Shown in pieces: positions 48,641 through 57,581 of a DNA stretch of 64,000 nt. Numbering within the stretch: the stretch's first letter is position 1; every line of letters begins with the position of its first letter. Under the pieces are notes generated by a model that saw only the letters and a list, made by a program, of their open reading frames with translations, was not told the origin of the DNA and made no database searches. The position numbers and the translations under genes were made by a program. Source of the DNA: Gloeobacter morelensis MG652769 (GTDB lineage: Bacteria > Cyanobacteriota > Cyanobacteriia > Gloeobacterales > Gloeobacteraceae); assembly GCF_021018745.1 (NCBI RefSeq), contig NZ_CP063845.1, forward strand, positions 3,906,001 to 3,970,000, read 5' to 3'.

Positions 48641-48822
48641 ACGTCAGTTCGGGTTAAGCTCAGGCTGAAATCCTTGCCTGGTCAGCTTTCCTCCGATTGG
48701 GGGCAAGGAGTTACGCCCTGAAACCCTGGTACGCGGGTTACCCAGTAGTAGTTTTGGGAACTGCATTCAGCAGGTTCCTTGGCCAGTGAGGCTTTTGGCG
48801 CTTCCTTATCCCGAACTGACGT
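48641..48822. mobile_element. MITE-like element, 182 bp, with 13-bp terminal inverted repeats and an 8-bp target duplication
   Basis: The termini are perfect inverted repeats: ACGTCAGTTCGGG at 48641-48653 and its complement at 48810-48822, with a further 4 matching bases inside after one mismatch. They are flanked by the direct repeat TAAAGTTA (48633-48640 and 48823-48830; the wider GTTAAAGTTA is also repeated), as a transposase leaves behind. The interior is GC-rich, can form local hairpins and codes for nothing. No transposase lies near, so it would depend on one encoded elsewhere. The upstream copy of the duplication contains the stop codon of the hydroxylase gene. Confidence 0.75.
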
Positions 48823-49021
48823 TAAAGTTAGCAACTAGCTGCAATTTACTGGTTTGTCGCGCTCGAACTTCACAAAGAGCAGACGCCGTATTTTGTTGCA
48901 ATTTTGGACAAAAGCTCAGCTAGAGCGGTTTGCTGTTGCGCAAACGATAACCGGGCGACCGCAAACCCCAATGGACGTCGATTGCAATCCTGACACCTGC
49001 TCTAGATTGCACCACTGAAGA

Positions 49022-49930
49022 TCAATCGAGCGAGCGGTCGATAATCCGCTGAATCAGTTGCTCAAAGTTGATACCGGCGGCCTGGGCCGCCTCGGGGGCC
49101 AGGGACGTGGCGGTCATGCCGGGTAGGGTATTGACTTCGAGCACCCAGGGCTGCCCTTCAGGATCGACGCGCACGTCGGCGCGCACCAAGCCGGTGCTGC
49201 CCACCGCCCGGCAGGCGCGGTAGGCGGCATCGACGCTCGCCTTGAGCACATCGGCTGCGAGATTCGGGGGAATCAGATGGCGCGAGCCGCCCGGGGCGTA
49301 CTTCGCTTCGTAGTCATAAAATTCACGCCCCTGCGGGACGATCTCGATGGCGGGCAGTACCAGCCCGTCGAGTAGGGCAACGGTAATTTCCTGGCCAGGA
49401 ATGTACCGCTCGATGAGCACCTGGGACGAATACTGCAAAGCCAGGCGCACCGCCTCGGGGATCTGCGTGGCCTCCGCGGCGATCGTAACGCCCACCGTCG
49501 AGCCGCCGTCCGCCGGTTTGATCACCAAAGGCGAACCCAATACCCGCAGCCACTCTTTGCACTCGGTCAGTTCCGGTACTACCTCAGCCACCCGGTAGGC
49601 GGGGGTGGGGATGCCCTCGGCGATGAACAACCGCTTGGAGACGATTTTGTCCATGGCAATGGCACTCGCCGTCACCCCCGAACCGTTGTAAGGCAAGCCC
49701 AGCCAGTCGAGCAACCCCTGCAATTTGCCGTTTTCACCCTTGTCGCCGTGCAGAGCGATCCAGACAAAATCGGGGGGATTTTCCAACAGGCGCACCGGCA
49801 GATCCGGACCGGGATCGATCACCGTTACCTCGTGGCCCAGCTTTTCGAGGGCGACCTGCACCGCCCGGCCGCTCGCCAGCGACACTTCCCGCTCGGGCGA
49901 ATCGCTCCCCGACAGCACCGTAACGCGCAT
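49022..49930 (-). CDS. ddl: D-alanine-D-alanine ligase
   Basis: Makes the D-Ala-D-Ala dipeptide for peptidoglycan precursors. The 302-residue ATP-grasp enzyme shows VTVLSGSDSPEREVSLASG at the start, the signature WIALHGDKGENGKLQGLLD, the ATP-grasp lysine region LGSPLVIKPADGGSTVGVTI and the metal-binding GQPWVLEVNTLPGMTATSLA. Complete. Last gene of a same-strand run (PilP/GspC-like, ftsQ, ftsZ, ddl) and 77 bases after ftsZ. A GC hairpin at 49968-49983 in that gap may reduce read-through from ftsZ. Confidence 0.97.
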   Translation of the reverse strand: MRVTVLSGSDSPEREVSLASGRAVQVALEKLGHEVTVIDPGPDLPVRLLENPPDFVWIALHGDKGENGKLQGLLDWLGLPYNGSGVTASAIAMDKIVSKRLFIAEGIPTPAYRVAEVVPELTECKEWLRVLGSPLVIKPADGGSTVGVTIAAEATQIPEAVRLALQYSSQVLIERYIPGQEITVALLDGLVLPAIEIVPQGREFYDYEAKYAPGGSRHLIPPNLAADVLKASVDAAYRACRAVGSTGLVRADVRVDPEGQPWVLEVNTLPGMTATSLAPEAAQAAGINFEQLIQRIIDRSLD

Positions 49931-49967
49931 CTACACCCTTCCTCCCATTGCTTGCACATGAAAATTC

Positions 49968-49983
49968 CCGGCCCGGGGGCCGG
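49968..49983 (-). terminator. Possible weak terminator between ftsZ and ddl
   Basis: CCGGCC and GGCCGG pair around a four-base loop, and on the minus strand the stem is followed by GAATTTT. The stem is short and the T-run is imperfect, so partial attenuation between ftsZ and ddl is the most that can be inferred. Confidence 0.35.
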
Positions 49984-50007
49984 TCAGGTCGCACTAGAAG
50001 GGGCGCA

Positions 50008-51264
50008 CTAGACCAGCGGCCGACGGCGGCGCAAAAATTCGGGAATATCCAGCACATCTTCGCCCGCAGTGCCGCGGTTGGGGGCGGCCGGGTTGGGACC
50101 GTTGTTCGAAGCGGGCTTGACGGTCGAGCCTTCGGCCGGTTCGGATAGGCGCACTTTACCCGCCTTGACCGCCGGGGCAATGCCGTTGAAGCCGGTGGCA
50201 ATCACGGTGATGCGCAGTTCGCCCTGAAGCTTCTCGTCGATCACCGCACCGAAGATGATGTTGGCGTTCGGGTCGACCACTTCGTAAATGACCGCCGCCG
50301 CTTCGTTGACTTCGTGCAAGGTCAGGTCGTGACCGCCGGTGACGTTGAGCACCACACCGTTCGCCCCTTCGATGGACGATTCGAGCAAGGGCGAAGAAAT
50401 CGCCGTCATCGCCGCCTCGCGGGCGCGGGACTTGCCCGAACCCATGCCGATGCCCATCAAGGCGGAACCGGCGTCGGCCATGATCGCGCGCACGTCGGCA
50501 AAATCGACGTTGATAAGACCCGGAATAGTAATAATGTCGGAGATGCCCTGCACACCCTGGCGCAGGATGTCGTCGGCGATCCGAAACGCCTCCTGTACAG
50601 GCGTCTGCTCGGAGATCACCGTGAGCAATTTGTCGTTGGGGATCACAATCAGCGTGTCCACCCGACCCTGCAGCGCCTCGATGCCCGAGTCGGCCTGCTG
50701 CATGCGGCGGCGCCCTTCAAAGGTAAAGGGCCGGGTGACCACCGCCACGGTGAGCGCACCCACTTCTTTGGCCGCCTCAGCCACGATCGCCGCGGCCCCG
50801 GTGCCGGTGCCGCCGCCCATGCCCGCTGTGATGAACACCAGGTCAGCCCCTTCGAGGGCCGTCATGATCTCCTCGCGCGACTCCTCGGCCGCCTTCTGGC
50901 CAATCGACGGGTTGCCCCCGGCCCCAAGGCCGCGGGTGAGCTTCTGGCCGATTTGCAGCCGCTGGGGAGCGCTCGACTGGGTAAGCGACTGGGCATCGGT
51001 GTTGATCGCCCAGAATTCGACACCGACGACGTTGCTTGCGATCATGCGGTTGACCGCGTTGCCGCCGCCGCCACCGACACCGACGACTTTGATTAATGCG
51101 ACGCTGCTAGGAACGATCTCATCTATACGCATGCCCATGCCTGGTTGAGGAGCCATCGCCCGGTAAGAACCCGCGGAAGTTTCGTTTAATCTTACATGAC
51201 TTTTTGATTGGAAGTAGGCAGAGGCCTGAATTTTTTCGTCGGGATTGCTGTCGAATATACCCAT
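50008..51264 (-). CDS. ftsZ: Cell division tubulin FtsZ
   Basis: A 418-residue GTPase forming the division ring. It has [17 protein letters not shown], the tubulin signature [20 protein letters not shown], the T7-loop region [20 protein letters not shown], and a C-terminal peptide [14 protein letters not shown] that binds partners such as SepF and ZipN in cyanobacteria. The N-terminal extension of about 40 residues ahead of the core is typical for cyanobacteria. It lies downstream of ftsQ and upstream of ddl; ftsA is absent, as usual in cyanobacteria. AGGA precedes the ATG. Confidence 0.98.
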   Translation of the reverse strand: MGIFDSNPDEKIQASAYFQSKSHVRLNETSAGSYRAMAPQPGMGMRIDEIVPSSVALIKVVGVGGGGGNAVNRMIASNVVGVEFWAINTDAQSLTQSSAPQRLQIGQKLTRGLGAGGNPSIGQKAAEESREEIMTALEGADLVFITAGMGGGTGTGAAAIVAEAAKEVGALTVAVVTRPFTFEGRRRMQQADSGIEALQGRVDTLIVIPNDKLLTVISEQTPVQEAFRIADDILRQGVQGISDIITIPGLINVDFADVRAIMADAGSALMGIGMGSGKSRAREAAMTAISSPLLESSIEGANGVVLNVTGGHDLTLHEVNEAAAVIYEVVDPNANIIFGAVIDEKLQGELRITVIATGFNGIAPAVKAGKVRLSEPAEGSTVKPASNNGPNPAAPNRGTAGEDVLDIPEFLRRRRPLV

Positions 51265-51346
51265 GCTTTGCTGTCCTGCAGGTAGTGGCGGACGAATGAA
51301 TTGGCCCTATACTAGACTGCCCGTAGCAAAAAGGGTAGTGCTTTCC

Positions 51347-52117
51347 TTAAGGTATTGGGTTGCGCAAACGCAACACCGGCAACTGCGAACTGCGCAGGTC
51401 GATAAAGGCAACTTCGCCGGGTGGGTAGCGCTTGAGTGCCTCGCGCATCTGATCGAGTCGGCGCAATTGTGTCGAAAATTGAGGGCCGAAGGCGCCAAGA
51501 TGTACTTCGCCCAACTCGCTTCGCAAGATCACATCCGCCAGGTTGCGCAGATCGATTACCCGAATGGCCAGGGGCGAACGAGCAACTTGTGGGTAGAGTT
51601 CTTTCCAAACAGGTGCCTTCTCGGCGGAATAGCCCCATACAGTCAATTGGGGGGGGCGAAAGTCACGGTACTGACGCGAGTCGATCCACACGCCGCTGCG
51701 GTCGATGAGTCCCGGTCGATTCGGCAGGGGTGCGAAGGCCACCGGTTCGCGCTCCTGCACTTCGATACTCAGTGAAGGGGGCAGCAGCTGGCGCTCGATG
51801 CGAACCGTCTCCAGGGGTAGAGCTGCCAGCAATCGTTGCTGAAGTTGTTCGGGGCGGACCGACAAAATCGGTTGGGGATAATCGAGTTTGAGAACCCGTT
51901 GGATTTGCTCGAGCTGCAGCCGCTCGTGACCGGCGATGCGTACCGCCTCGGCAGAACGAATCTGCCAGAAGGGCTCGCGGGCAAGCCACACCAGACCGGC
52001 GGCCAGACCCGCCGCAAGCAGCACCCGCCACAGCCCGAGCAAACGCCATAGCCAGCGGCGGCGGCGAAATTCCTGGCGGCGGGCAACCAGAACGGCTTTA
52101 GAAAGAACGGTGGTCAC
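51347..52117 (-). CDS. ftsQ: Cell division protein FtsQ/DivIB (POTRA)
   Basis: A 256-residue bitopic membrane protein of the divisome. A basic cytosolic N terminus (RRQEFRRRRWLWRLLGLWRV) runs into one membrane helix (LLAAGLAAGLVWL), then a POTRA domain (AVRIAGHERLQLEQIQRVLK) and an FtsQ beta domain (RQLLPPSLSIEVQEREPVAF, GLIDRSGVWID). It starts at GTG. It precedes ftsZ by 82 bases on the same strand, as in other cyanobacteria. Assignment rests on architecture, POTRA motif and position. Confidence 0.92.
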   Translation of the reverse strand: MTTVLSKAVLVARRQEFRRRRWLWRLLGLWRVLLAAGLAAGLVWLAREPFWQIRSAEAVRIAGHERLQLEQIQRVLKLDYPQPILSVRPEQLQQRLLAALPLETVRIERQLLPPSLSIEVQEREPVAFAPLPNRPGLIDRSGVWIDSRQYRDFRPPQLTVWGYSAEKAPVWKELYPQVARSPLAIRVIDLRNLADVILRSELGEVHLGAFGPQFSTQLRRLDQMREALKRYPPGEVAFIDLRSSQLPVLRLRNPIP

Positions 52118-52254
52118 AAAGGTTCCCTGCGGCGCACTTATGGATAATCTTAGAGCGGTTCATGCCCCAAAGCGTGCACCCATGCAAACAAAATCCATGC
52201 TTGGGGCGGATCGTGCAGGCGCACTCACCCAAAGTGTATCGGAGATGGAGAGCC

Positions 52255-53184
52255 TTAGCGGTTGCTGTCGGGCCGCACCGCGTCGGTTTCCTGTTCCTGC
52301 GGTTGCTGACCGGGTTGCTGGCCGGGTTGTTGCTGCGGCTGCTCGGGGTTGCTGGGTTCCGGAGCCGGTTGAGGCGGAATGACCTGCTGCTGCACTTCTT
52401 CTTCGGGAGGAGAAGGGGTCGGGGTGTTGGCGCCGGGGGGGAATGCCCCGGGGGTGAGCGGGCGGCGTCCGCTGGAGCCCGGTTCGGAGCCGGAGGCATT
52501 GGCCGGCGGCGGGGGTAGGTTGCCCGTGCGCGAGAAGGACAAAATCAGTTGCTTGCTGCCCTGTTGGAGAATCACCTGGTCGGGCCGGATCTGGCTTACC
52601 TGCCAGGGGCCGATGCGGTCGCTAGTAGCCACCGTTTGGGTGCGGTTGTCGTAGCGTATAACCGCAAAGCGCGACTCGCCACCGGTGGCGATGCTCACCA
52701 GTTGGGGCGGGGCCGGGGGGGGGGGCGGCGGCACTTCGGCGGGCGGGGCGATGGGCGGCGATGCTGCTGCCACTGGTGCCGCCGGAGCGCTCGGCGGCAT
52801 GGAAGCGGGTGCAAGCGGGGCGGAGGGCTCGGGGCGCTCGGCGCGCTCGCTGCCGTTGGTGCGCGGCGGGCTAGCGGCGGGAGTGCCCGCTTCTTCGGAG
52901 CCGTCGGCAATCTCGGGCTGCGACCGGCGCAGGCCCGCGTTCGGGCGCACGCCCGTGGACGGGGTGCGGGCCGGTTCGGCCTGGGGAGTGCTCGCCGTGG
53001 TGGAAGCGGGCGGCTGGATCACCCACAGCGTCAGCAGCGTCAGACCCGCGAAGACGAGCACCACCCGCCCGACGCCTCTGTACTGCGGGCCTGAAAACTG
53101 GCGCTGCAGTTTGCTCAAGGTCGGGCTGGTCAGCTGGCTTTGAATTTTCTTAAAGGTTTCGCTTTGCAGGAACGACTGATTCAT
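52255..53184 (-). CDS. Bitopic Pro-rich protein with a PilP/GspC-like periplasmic domain
   Basis: A 309-residue protein: cytosolic N terminus with KIQSQLTSPTLSKLQRQF, one membrane helix (VGRVVLVFAGLTLLTLWVI), a long Pro/Ala/Ser-rich linker, then a small beta domain (about 185-240) with TGGESRFAVIRYDNRTQTVA, then SDRIGPWQVSQIRPDQVILQ and QGSKQLILSF. This pattern (assembled in one short sheet, 'D-x-I-GPW-V..I-PD-V-LQ-G') is that of PilP/GspC connectors linking inner-membrane pilus or secretion platforms to the secretin. The C-terminal 70 residues are Pro/Gln-rich. No pilus gene is next to it; it heads the ftsQ-ftsZ-ddl run. Confidence 0.68.
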   Translation of the reverse strand: MNQSFLQSETFKKIQSQLTSPTLSKLQRQFSGPQYRGVGRVVLVFAGLTLLTLWVIQPPASTTASTPQAEPARTPSTGVRPNAGLRRSQPEIADGSEEAGTPAASPPRTNGSERAERPEPSAPLAPASMPPSAPAAPVAAASPPIAPPAEVPPPPPPAPPQLVSIATGGESRFAVIRYDNRTQTVATSDRIGPWQVSQIRPDQVILQQGSKQLILSFSRTGNLPPPPANASGSEPGSSGRRPLTPGAFPPGANTPTPSPPEEEVQQQVIPPQPAPEPSNPEQPQQQPGQQPGQQPQEQETDAVRPDSNR

Positions 53185-53263
53185 AGGATCCGGCCCGGGG
53201 ATATACCGCCGCTGTTGCGCCCAGACTATCCTGAACGGGAACGCGTCGCCATCCCATGCGCCT

Positions 53264-53755
53264 GTGAATCTGCCCAACTGGATTACCTTCAGCCGCCTTT
53301 TGGCCGTTCCGGCTTTGCTGGTACTTTTGGCACCCGCGCCGGGGCCGGGGCAGCGCATCGCCGCGGCAGTGATCTTTGCCGTGGCGGCTGCCACCGACTG
53401 GCTCGACGGCTATCTGGCCCGCCGGTTGGGTCAGGTAACTGAGCTGGGCAAATTTCTCGACCCGCTGGTGGACAAGCTGCTGGTGCTGGCTCCGATGCTG
53501 ATGCTGGTGGAATTGGGCCAACTGCCCGGTTGGGGAGTGTTTGTGATTCTGGCTCGGGAGCTGGCGGTGGCAGGCTGGCGGGTGGGCCAGCGCAAAATCA
53601 GCGGTGCCAACAATTGGGGCAAGGCCAAGACCGTCGTGCAGATCCTGGCGGTGATCTTTTTGATCATGCTGTGGCCGGGGGGCGAGGTGCTCTTTTGGGC
53701 AGCGGTGGCTCTGACGCTGATCTCCGGCGGGATCTACCTCTGGCCGCGCCGATAG
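53264..53755 (+). CDS. pgsA: CDP-diacylglycerol-glycerol-3-phosphate 3-phosphatidyltransferase
   Basis: Integral inner-membrane enzyme that makes phosphatidylglycerol phosphate, the precursor of PG, the only phospholipid of cyanobacterial photosynthetic membranes. The 163-residue protein has the CDP-alcohol phosphotransferase motif DG-x2-AR-x8-G-x3-D-x3-D in DWLDGYLARRLGQVTELGKF followed by LDPLVDK, and six short membrane helices. It starts at GTG. Divergent from the PilP/GspC-like gene and convergent with TonB receptor 2, 22 bases away. Confidence 0.95.
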   Translation: MNLPNWITFSRLLAVPALLVLLAPAPGPGQRIAAAVIFAVAAATDWLDGYLARRLGQVTELGKFLDPLVDKLLVLAPMLMLVELGQLPGWGVFVILARELAVAGWRVGQRKISGANNWGKAKTVVQILAVIFLIMLWPGGEVLFWAAVALTLISGGIYLWPRR

Positions 53756-53777
53756 AGCAGGTGTCGGGTGCCAGCAG

Positions 53778-56171
53778 CTACCACCCGAAGCTGTAGGCAA
53801 CGTTGAGCGTGGCACCTCGGGCGGCGAAATTGTTGCGGTCGTTAAATCCAGAGAGGTACTGGGAGTAGACCGGCGAGTACTGATTGTTGAGCAGGTTGCG
53901 CACACCCACCTCCAGCGACCCGGCCCCCATCTGAATGCTGCTCAGGTAATCGACCGTCGCGTAGCTGCCCACGGGCGCCTGCTCGACGCGAAACCCTGTG
54001 GGCAAAATTGCGTTATAGGCCGCGTCGCGGTGGCCTGAAAAGAGCACCTGCAGGCGGTTGCGCCAGCCGGGGGCCGTCTGGTTTTCGAGGTAGAAGGTCG
54101 CTTTGAGCGGGTTGACGCTGTAGGAATTGAGCGGGTAATACTCGCCGGTGTTGAATGGATCTTGCTCGCCTTGCACCCAGGCGGCAGTGGTACCCAGGGT
54201 CCAGCCGGGACCGGGCTGGGCGTAGAGAGTGGCCTCCAACCCATAGGTGCGCTGGGGCGAGCGCACGCTTTGAAACGCAGTGGGGCTTATCTGGACGAAG
54301 CCGACATCGAGGGAAGAAAACGTGTAATAAGCCGAAAGCGACGACTGGATCGATCGCCAGCGGCCGCGCACTCCGACCTCGTAGCTGTCGACCAGCTTCG
54401 GCTGCAGCGCGGTGAGCGAATTGGAAACCGCAAAACCCGACGAGGCGTTGGTAAGAGGATTGGCGAAGACGGGCAACGAAAAACCCTGGCCGAAGTTGGC
54501 AAACAAGCTGATCTCGTTGCTCGGTTTGTAGACAACTCCAAGGTTGAATACCGTGGAGTTGAAGTTCAAGCTTCCTCCTTGGACCGGTTGGCCCGTATTG
54601 GAGGCGATAAAGTCACCGACGCTGAAGCTGACGTTTTCATAGCGCAGGCCGCCATTCATGATCCATTGATCGCTGATGTTCCAGTTGGCCTGCAAAAAGC
54701 CCGCGATGTTGGTGAGGGTATAGGCCGGGTTGAAGAGAAAATTTCCCGACCGGCGCTGGATAAAGCCGCCGCTTTCGTCATAAATTTTGGGATCGAATGT
54801 CTCCAGCTGCCAGGCTTCGACCGGGTCGTTTTTAAAATCGCTGCCCCACAACAATTTGAAGTTGTCCGAAAATGGCGTCTCCACCTGCACCCGAGCGGTG
54901 GTGATGTACTCGCCCCACACACCGCGGCTGATCGAATCGAACGGGCCGCCGCTGCCGTCGGCGGTGAATCGGCCGTCGTTGACGGTCGTCAGCTCAAAAG
55001 AATTGCGATAGGACGCCTGGGCAAGCAACTTGCTTCCTCCTAAAAACTTGTTGTGGTTGTACTCCAGGGCCAATTGCAAATTGCGCTTGGTGGGCTGCGG
55101 ACCGTAGGGACTGTTTTGGATTTGGATTCGGCCATTTTTGGCGCGGGCAAACTGCAGGCCGCCGCTGGTGGTCACTGCCGGATCGCTGATGCTGTTGGGA
55201 TCGGTCAGATCGTTGGCGTAACCGGCCGTCAACTGCAGCCGCTGGTCAGCACCGAGATCCAGACCAAACTTGCCGTAAAGGTTGTAGGTGTTGGTGTTGC
55301 CCAGGGTGCCGAACCACTCGTTAGGGATTTGATCGCCGCGCGCGTCGTAGACGCTGCCAAGACCGGTATAGCTCGCCGTGATCGCATAATCAAAAGCCCC
55401 CGCCTTGCCCGAGGCGAATTGCTCAAACAGGTAACCGGGACCGCCGCTCAGGTTGCTGAGGCCCAGGTTGAAGCCGATGCGGGTCTTCGCCTGAGGTGTC
55501 TCGGTGCCCCTGCGCGTCAGGATGTTGATCGTGCCGCCGGTGGCCCCGTCACCGTACAGGGCCGAGGGACCGCCTACCGCTTCAACCTGTTCGATCGACA
55601 CCGGCACGATAAAACGAAGCTGGTTGCCGTAGGCGTAATTACCCGTCTGGGGAATACCGTCGATGAGCGTCTGCACCTCGCGGCCCCGGTAGGTGCCCCG
55701 AGCCGGGCCGTCGGAGGGCGCACTGTAGCCCGGCACGGTGAAGCCCAGGATGTCTCCAAGGTTGGTGGTGAGCAGCGACTGCTGCTCGACTTGTTGGCGG
55801 CTGACCACGGTCACCGTGCGCGGTACGTCCTGGACGCGCTCGCGGGTGCGGGTGGCGGTGACCACCGTTTCGTCGAGCAAATCGCTCTCCTCGCCGGCAC
55901 CCGCGGGGATCTGCCCGACCGTCGAGGCCGCATCCGGCGCGTCGCCTGGGCCAGCGGGATCGGCTGCCATCGCCGCGCTCGGAGCCTGCTGGGCCAGCCA
56001 GCGCACTTCGGTGTGCACCCCCGCCAGATCCGCTTTGTGGGCAACAGCCGCTCCAGTGCCAGCGCTGGTGTCAACAGGCATGGCCATTAGTTGAGAGCAA
56101 CAAGCAGAAAATAACGCCAAACTCACCAGAGCAAAACGCCCGCCACAAAACGGGCCGCCGGACTTATCCAT
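53778..56171 (-). CDS. TonB-dependent outer-membrane receptor 2 (siderophore type)
   Basis: A 797-residue receptor. Signal peptide (FALVSLALFSACCSQLMA), then a TonB-box-like ETVVTATRTRERVQDVPRTV, a plug domain (LGDILGFTVPGYSAP, ALYGDGATGGTINILTRRGT) and the barrel, ending in an aromatic (TLNVAYSFGW). It is a clear paralogue of the receptor at 58543-60738 (same plug wording, same ending). The mature N-terminal stretch before the TonB box is longer than usual. The ATG at 56171 has GGAG six bases upstream. The 5' leader contains two hairpins. Ligand likely a ferric siderophore, by kinship with the neighbouring system. Confidence 0.92.
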   Translation of the reverse strand: MDKSGGPFCGGRFALVSLALFSACCSQLMAMPVDTSAGTGAAVAHKADLAGVHTEVRWLAQQAPSAAMAADPAGPGDAPDAASTVGQIPAGAGEESDLLDETVVTATRTRERVQDVPRTVTVVSRQQVEQQSLLTTNLGDILGFTVPGYSAPSDGPARGTYRGREVQTLIDGIPQTGNYAYGNQLRFIVPVSIEQVEAVGGPSALYGDGATGGTINILTRRGTETPQAKTRIGFNLGLSNLSGGPGYLFEQFASGKAGAFDYAITASYTGLGSVYDARGDQIPNEWFGTLGNTNTYNLYGKFGLDLGADQRLQLTAGYANDLTDPNSISDPAVTTSGGLQFARAKNGRIQIQNSPYGPQPTKRNLQLALEYNHNKFLGGSKLLAQASYRNSFELTTVNDGRFTADGSGGPFDSISRGVWGEYITTARVQVETPFSDNFKLLWGSDFKNDPVEAWQLETFDPKIYDESGGFIQRRSGNFLFNPAYTLTNIAGFLQANWNISDQWIMNGGLRYENVSFSVGDFIASNTGQPVQGGSLNFNSTVFNLGVVYKPSNEISLFANFGQGFSLPVFANPLTNASSGFAVSNSLTALQPKLVDSYEVGVRGRWRSIQSSLSAYYTFSSLDVGFVQISPTAFQSVRSPQRTYGLEATLYAQPGPGWTLGTTAAWVQGEQDPFNTGEYYPLNSYSVNPLKATFYLENQTAPGWRNRLQVLFSGHRDAAYNAILPTGFRVEQAPVGSYATVDYLSSIQMGAGSLEVGVRNLLNNQYSPVYSQYLSGFNDRNNFAARGATLNVAYSFGW

Positions 56172-56211
56172 TGCGGGCTCCAAGACCTACTGCACAACTT
56201 AACAAGAAGAA

Positions 56212-56260
56212 CGAAGGGCGCGTGTCGCGGCCCTTCGCCAACCGCAGGTACCCCTACCTG
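56212..56260 (-). promoter_or_regulatory. Two hairpins in the leader of TonB receptor 2: possible attenuator or terminator
   Basis: On the minus strand a CAGGTA-GGGG-TACCTG hairpin (56245-56260) is followed by a stem of CGAAGGGC and GCCCTTCG (56212-56237, 10-base loop) and then the T-rich TTCTTCTTGTT. The second looks like a Rho-independent terminator 41 bases before the receptor start. It may either end transcripts coming from the PPTase gene or attenuate the receptor mRNA. The rest of 56261-56543 shows no gene. Confidence 0.45.
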
Positions 56261-56543
56261 ATGAGGCAACCTTACAGCTACTGCGAACCAGAGTCAATAG
56301 CTTCAATGTGCACAGCGAAATCCTCCCGGCCACCTGCTCTTTTTTCCTTCAGCAGGAGTGCGGACTCACACGCAAGACGCCGATGTGGACCGTCTTTCGT
56401 GTAAGTACTGGTCCACTACGATTTCATCTTCTATTGAAATTGCGGTCCACAATTTATCTGCCCCCTGGGGGCATAGCCACAAGCGGAAAACGAAACTAAG
56501 TTGGGTAAAGAAATGTGAACCACTGCAATTGGGAGCACAAGAA

Positions 56544-56726
56544 ATGAGCCGCGAAACCCGTACTGAGACCAATGGACAGGACCGCAACGCCTTTCTTTTC
56601 GGTTTTACTCCCCAGGCGGAAATCTGGAACGGTCGTCTGGCGATGATTGGGTTTGTCGCCTACTTGCTGTGGGACTTAGCAGGAGCTAGTGTCCTTCGCG
56701 ACATTCTGCAAATCCTGCCCAAGTAA
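56544..56726 (+). CDS. hli: High-light-inducible protein (one-helix CAB-like)
   Basis: A 60-residue thylakoid- or, in Gloeobacter, plasma-membrane chlorophyll-binding stress protein. The chlorophyll-binding helix is FGFTPQAEIWNGRLAMIGFV, with the E-x-x-N-G-R motif of CAB proteins. It helps dissipate energy and rebuild photosystem II. The ATG has GGGAGC seven bases upstream. The last 51 bases overlap the end of the PPTase gene on the other strand. No HLR1 light-response element was found upstream; two GGTCCAC repeats at about 56410 and 56449 are noted only. Confidence 0.9.
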   Translation: MSRETRTETNGQDRNAFLFGFTPQAEIWNGRLAMIGFVAYLLWDLAGASVLRDILQILPK

Positions 56727-57581
56727 CGGTACAGAACCTGCGTATGGGGAAGGGCCCATGCTGCTGTATTTGGGTTTGATGGCTGTAGGGTTCGTGGCCT
56801 GCGTCGCCCTTGGACCGCTCGCCCGGTAAGCATCCGACCAGGTCCAGCGCTGGATTTTGGTGAGTGCTCCCCGGTAGACCAGCGCCGCGGTGAACCCGGC
56901 TGCGGGGCGGATTTGCCGCAGCACCCAAGGGCTGTGCGTCGATGGGTCTGTCCCGGTCTTAAACAGGCGCGCCGCTTCTCCCCGCAGGCAGGAGGCTTCG
57001 ACGCCCTCCAGACCGGCCAAGCCTTCGCCGGTGGCTTTTAAGTAAGCTTCCGTGCGCGCCCAGGCGTTGAAGAAAACCGTCTGCCGCAGCTTTGGAGCCG
57101 CCGCCGCCATCCGGGTGTACTCGCGCTTCGAAAAATAATGTTTGGCAATGGCCTCCATGTCCAGCACGGGCCGCCGCCATTCGACATCGATGCCCACGGG
57201 GCTATTGGCGCACAAGGCGAACAAGGCCAGCCCGTGCGAATGGGACAGATTGAATTCGAGCGGTTGCCCGTACCGGCTAGGCGGTAGCGCGGGCTTGCCG
57301 TGCGGACCATAGCAAAAGACCAGCTCCTGCGGCTTGACTGCCAGATAGCTACCCAACAATTGCCGCAAAACGGCGCGGCGGACAATAAAGTGCTCCCGGT
57401 CGCGAGCGAAGGCGTAGTGCCGGGCGCGGGCGATTTCGTCAGTACTGAGCACCCGCGCCAGACACTCCAGTTGCCCGGCGCTCGAGGTGAGCCAGGCGCG
57501 CCAGACATGCACTTCCCCCGTCGGCACCACCAGGCCGTCAGGAGCAGCCGCCGGCCAGTTCTGGGCGATGGCGCACCTCAC
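56676..57581 (-). CDS. 4'-phosphopantetheinyl transferase (Sfp/HetI-like)
   Basis: Transfers the phosphopantetheine arm from CoA to carrier-protein Ser residues. The 301-residue protein has GIDVE at 130-134 and W174-x3-E178-x3-K182 (FFNAWARTEAYLKATGEGL), the magnesium and catalytic residues of Sfp-type enzymes. About 45 C-terminal residues after RAS are unusual, low in conservation and overlap hli antisense. It starts at GTG with a 4-base overlap (GTGA) with the sucrase/ferredoxin gene, so it belongs to the iron operon. The divergent NRPS is the obvious client. Confidence 0.92.
   Translation of the reverse strand: MRCAIAQNWPAAAPDGLVVPTGEVHVWRAWLTSSAGQLECLARVLSTDEIARARHYAFARDREHFIVRRAVLRQLLGSYLAVKPQELVFCYGPHGKPALPPSRYGQPLEFNLSHSHGLALFALCANSPVGIDVEWRRPVLDMEAIAKHYFSKREYTRMAAAAPKLRQTVFFNAWARTEAYLKATGEGLAGLEGVEASCLRGEAARLFKTGTDPSTHSPWVLRQIRPAAGFTAALVYRGALTKIQRWTWSDAYRASGPRATQATNPTAIKPKYSSMGPSPYAGSVPLLGQDLQNVAKDTSSC

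Noticed and set aside
48920-49005. Second mobile-element-like inverted repeat (CTAGAGC and GCTCTAG)
   Set aside because: Only 7 bp per arm and no target duplication; too weak to call.
56172-56420. Cobalamin riboswitch upstream of TonB receptor 2
   Set aside because: Fragments such as GTGTGAGTCCGCACT and CTGTAAGG recall it, but the GCCACTG box is missing and the order of elements is wrong.
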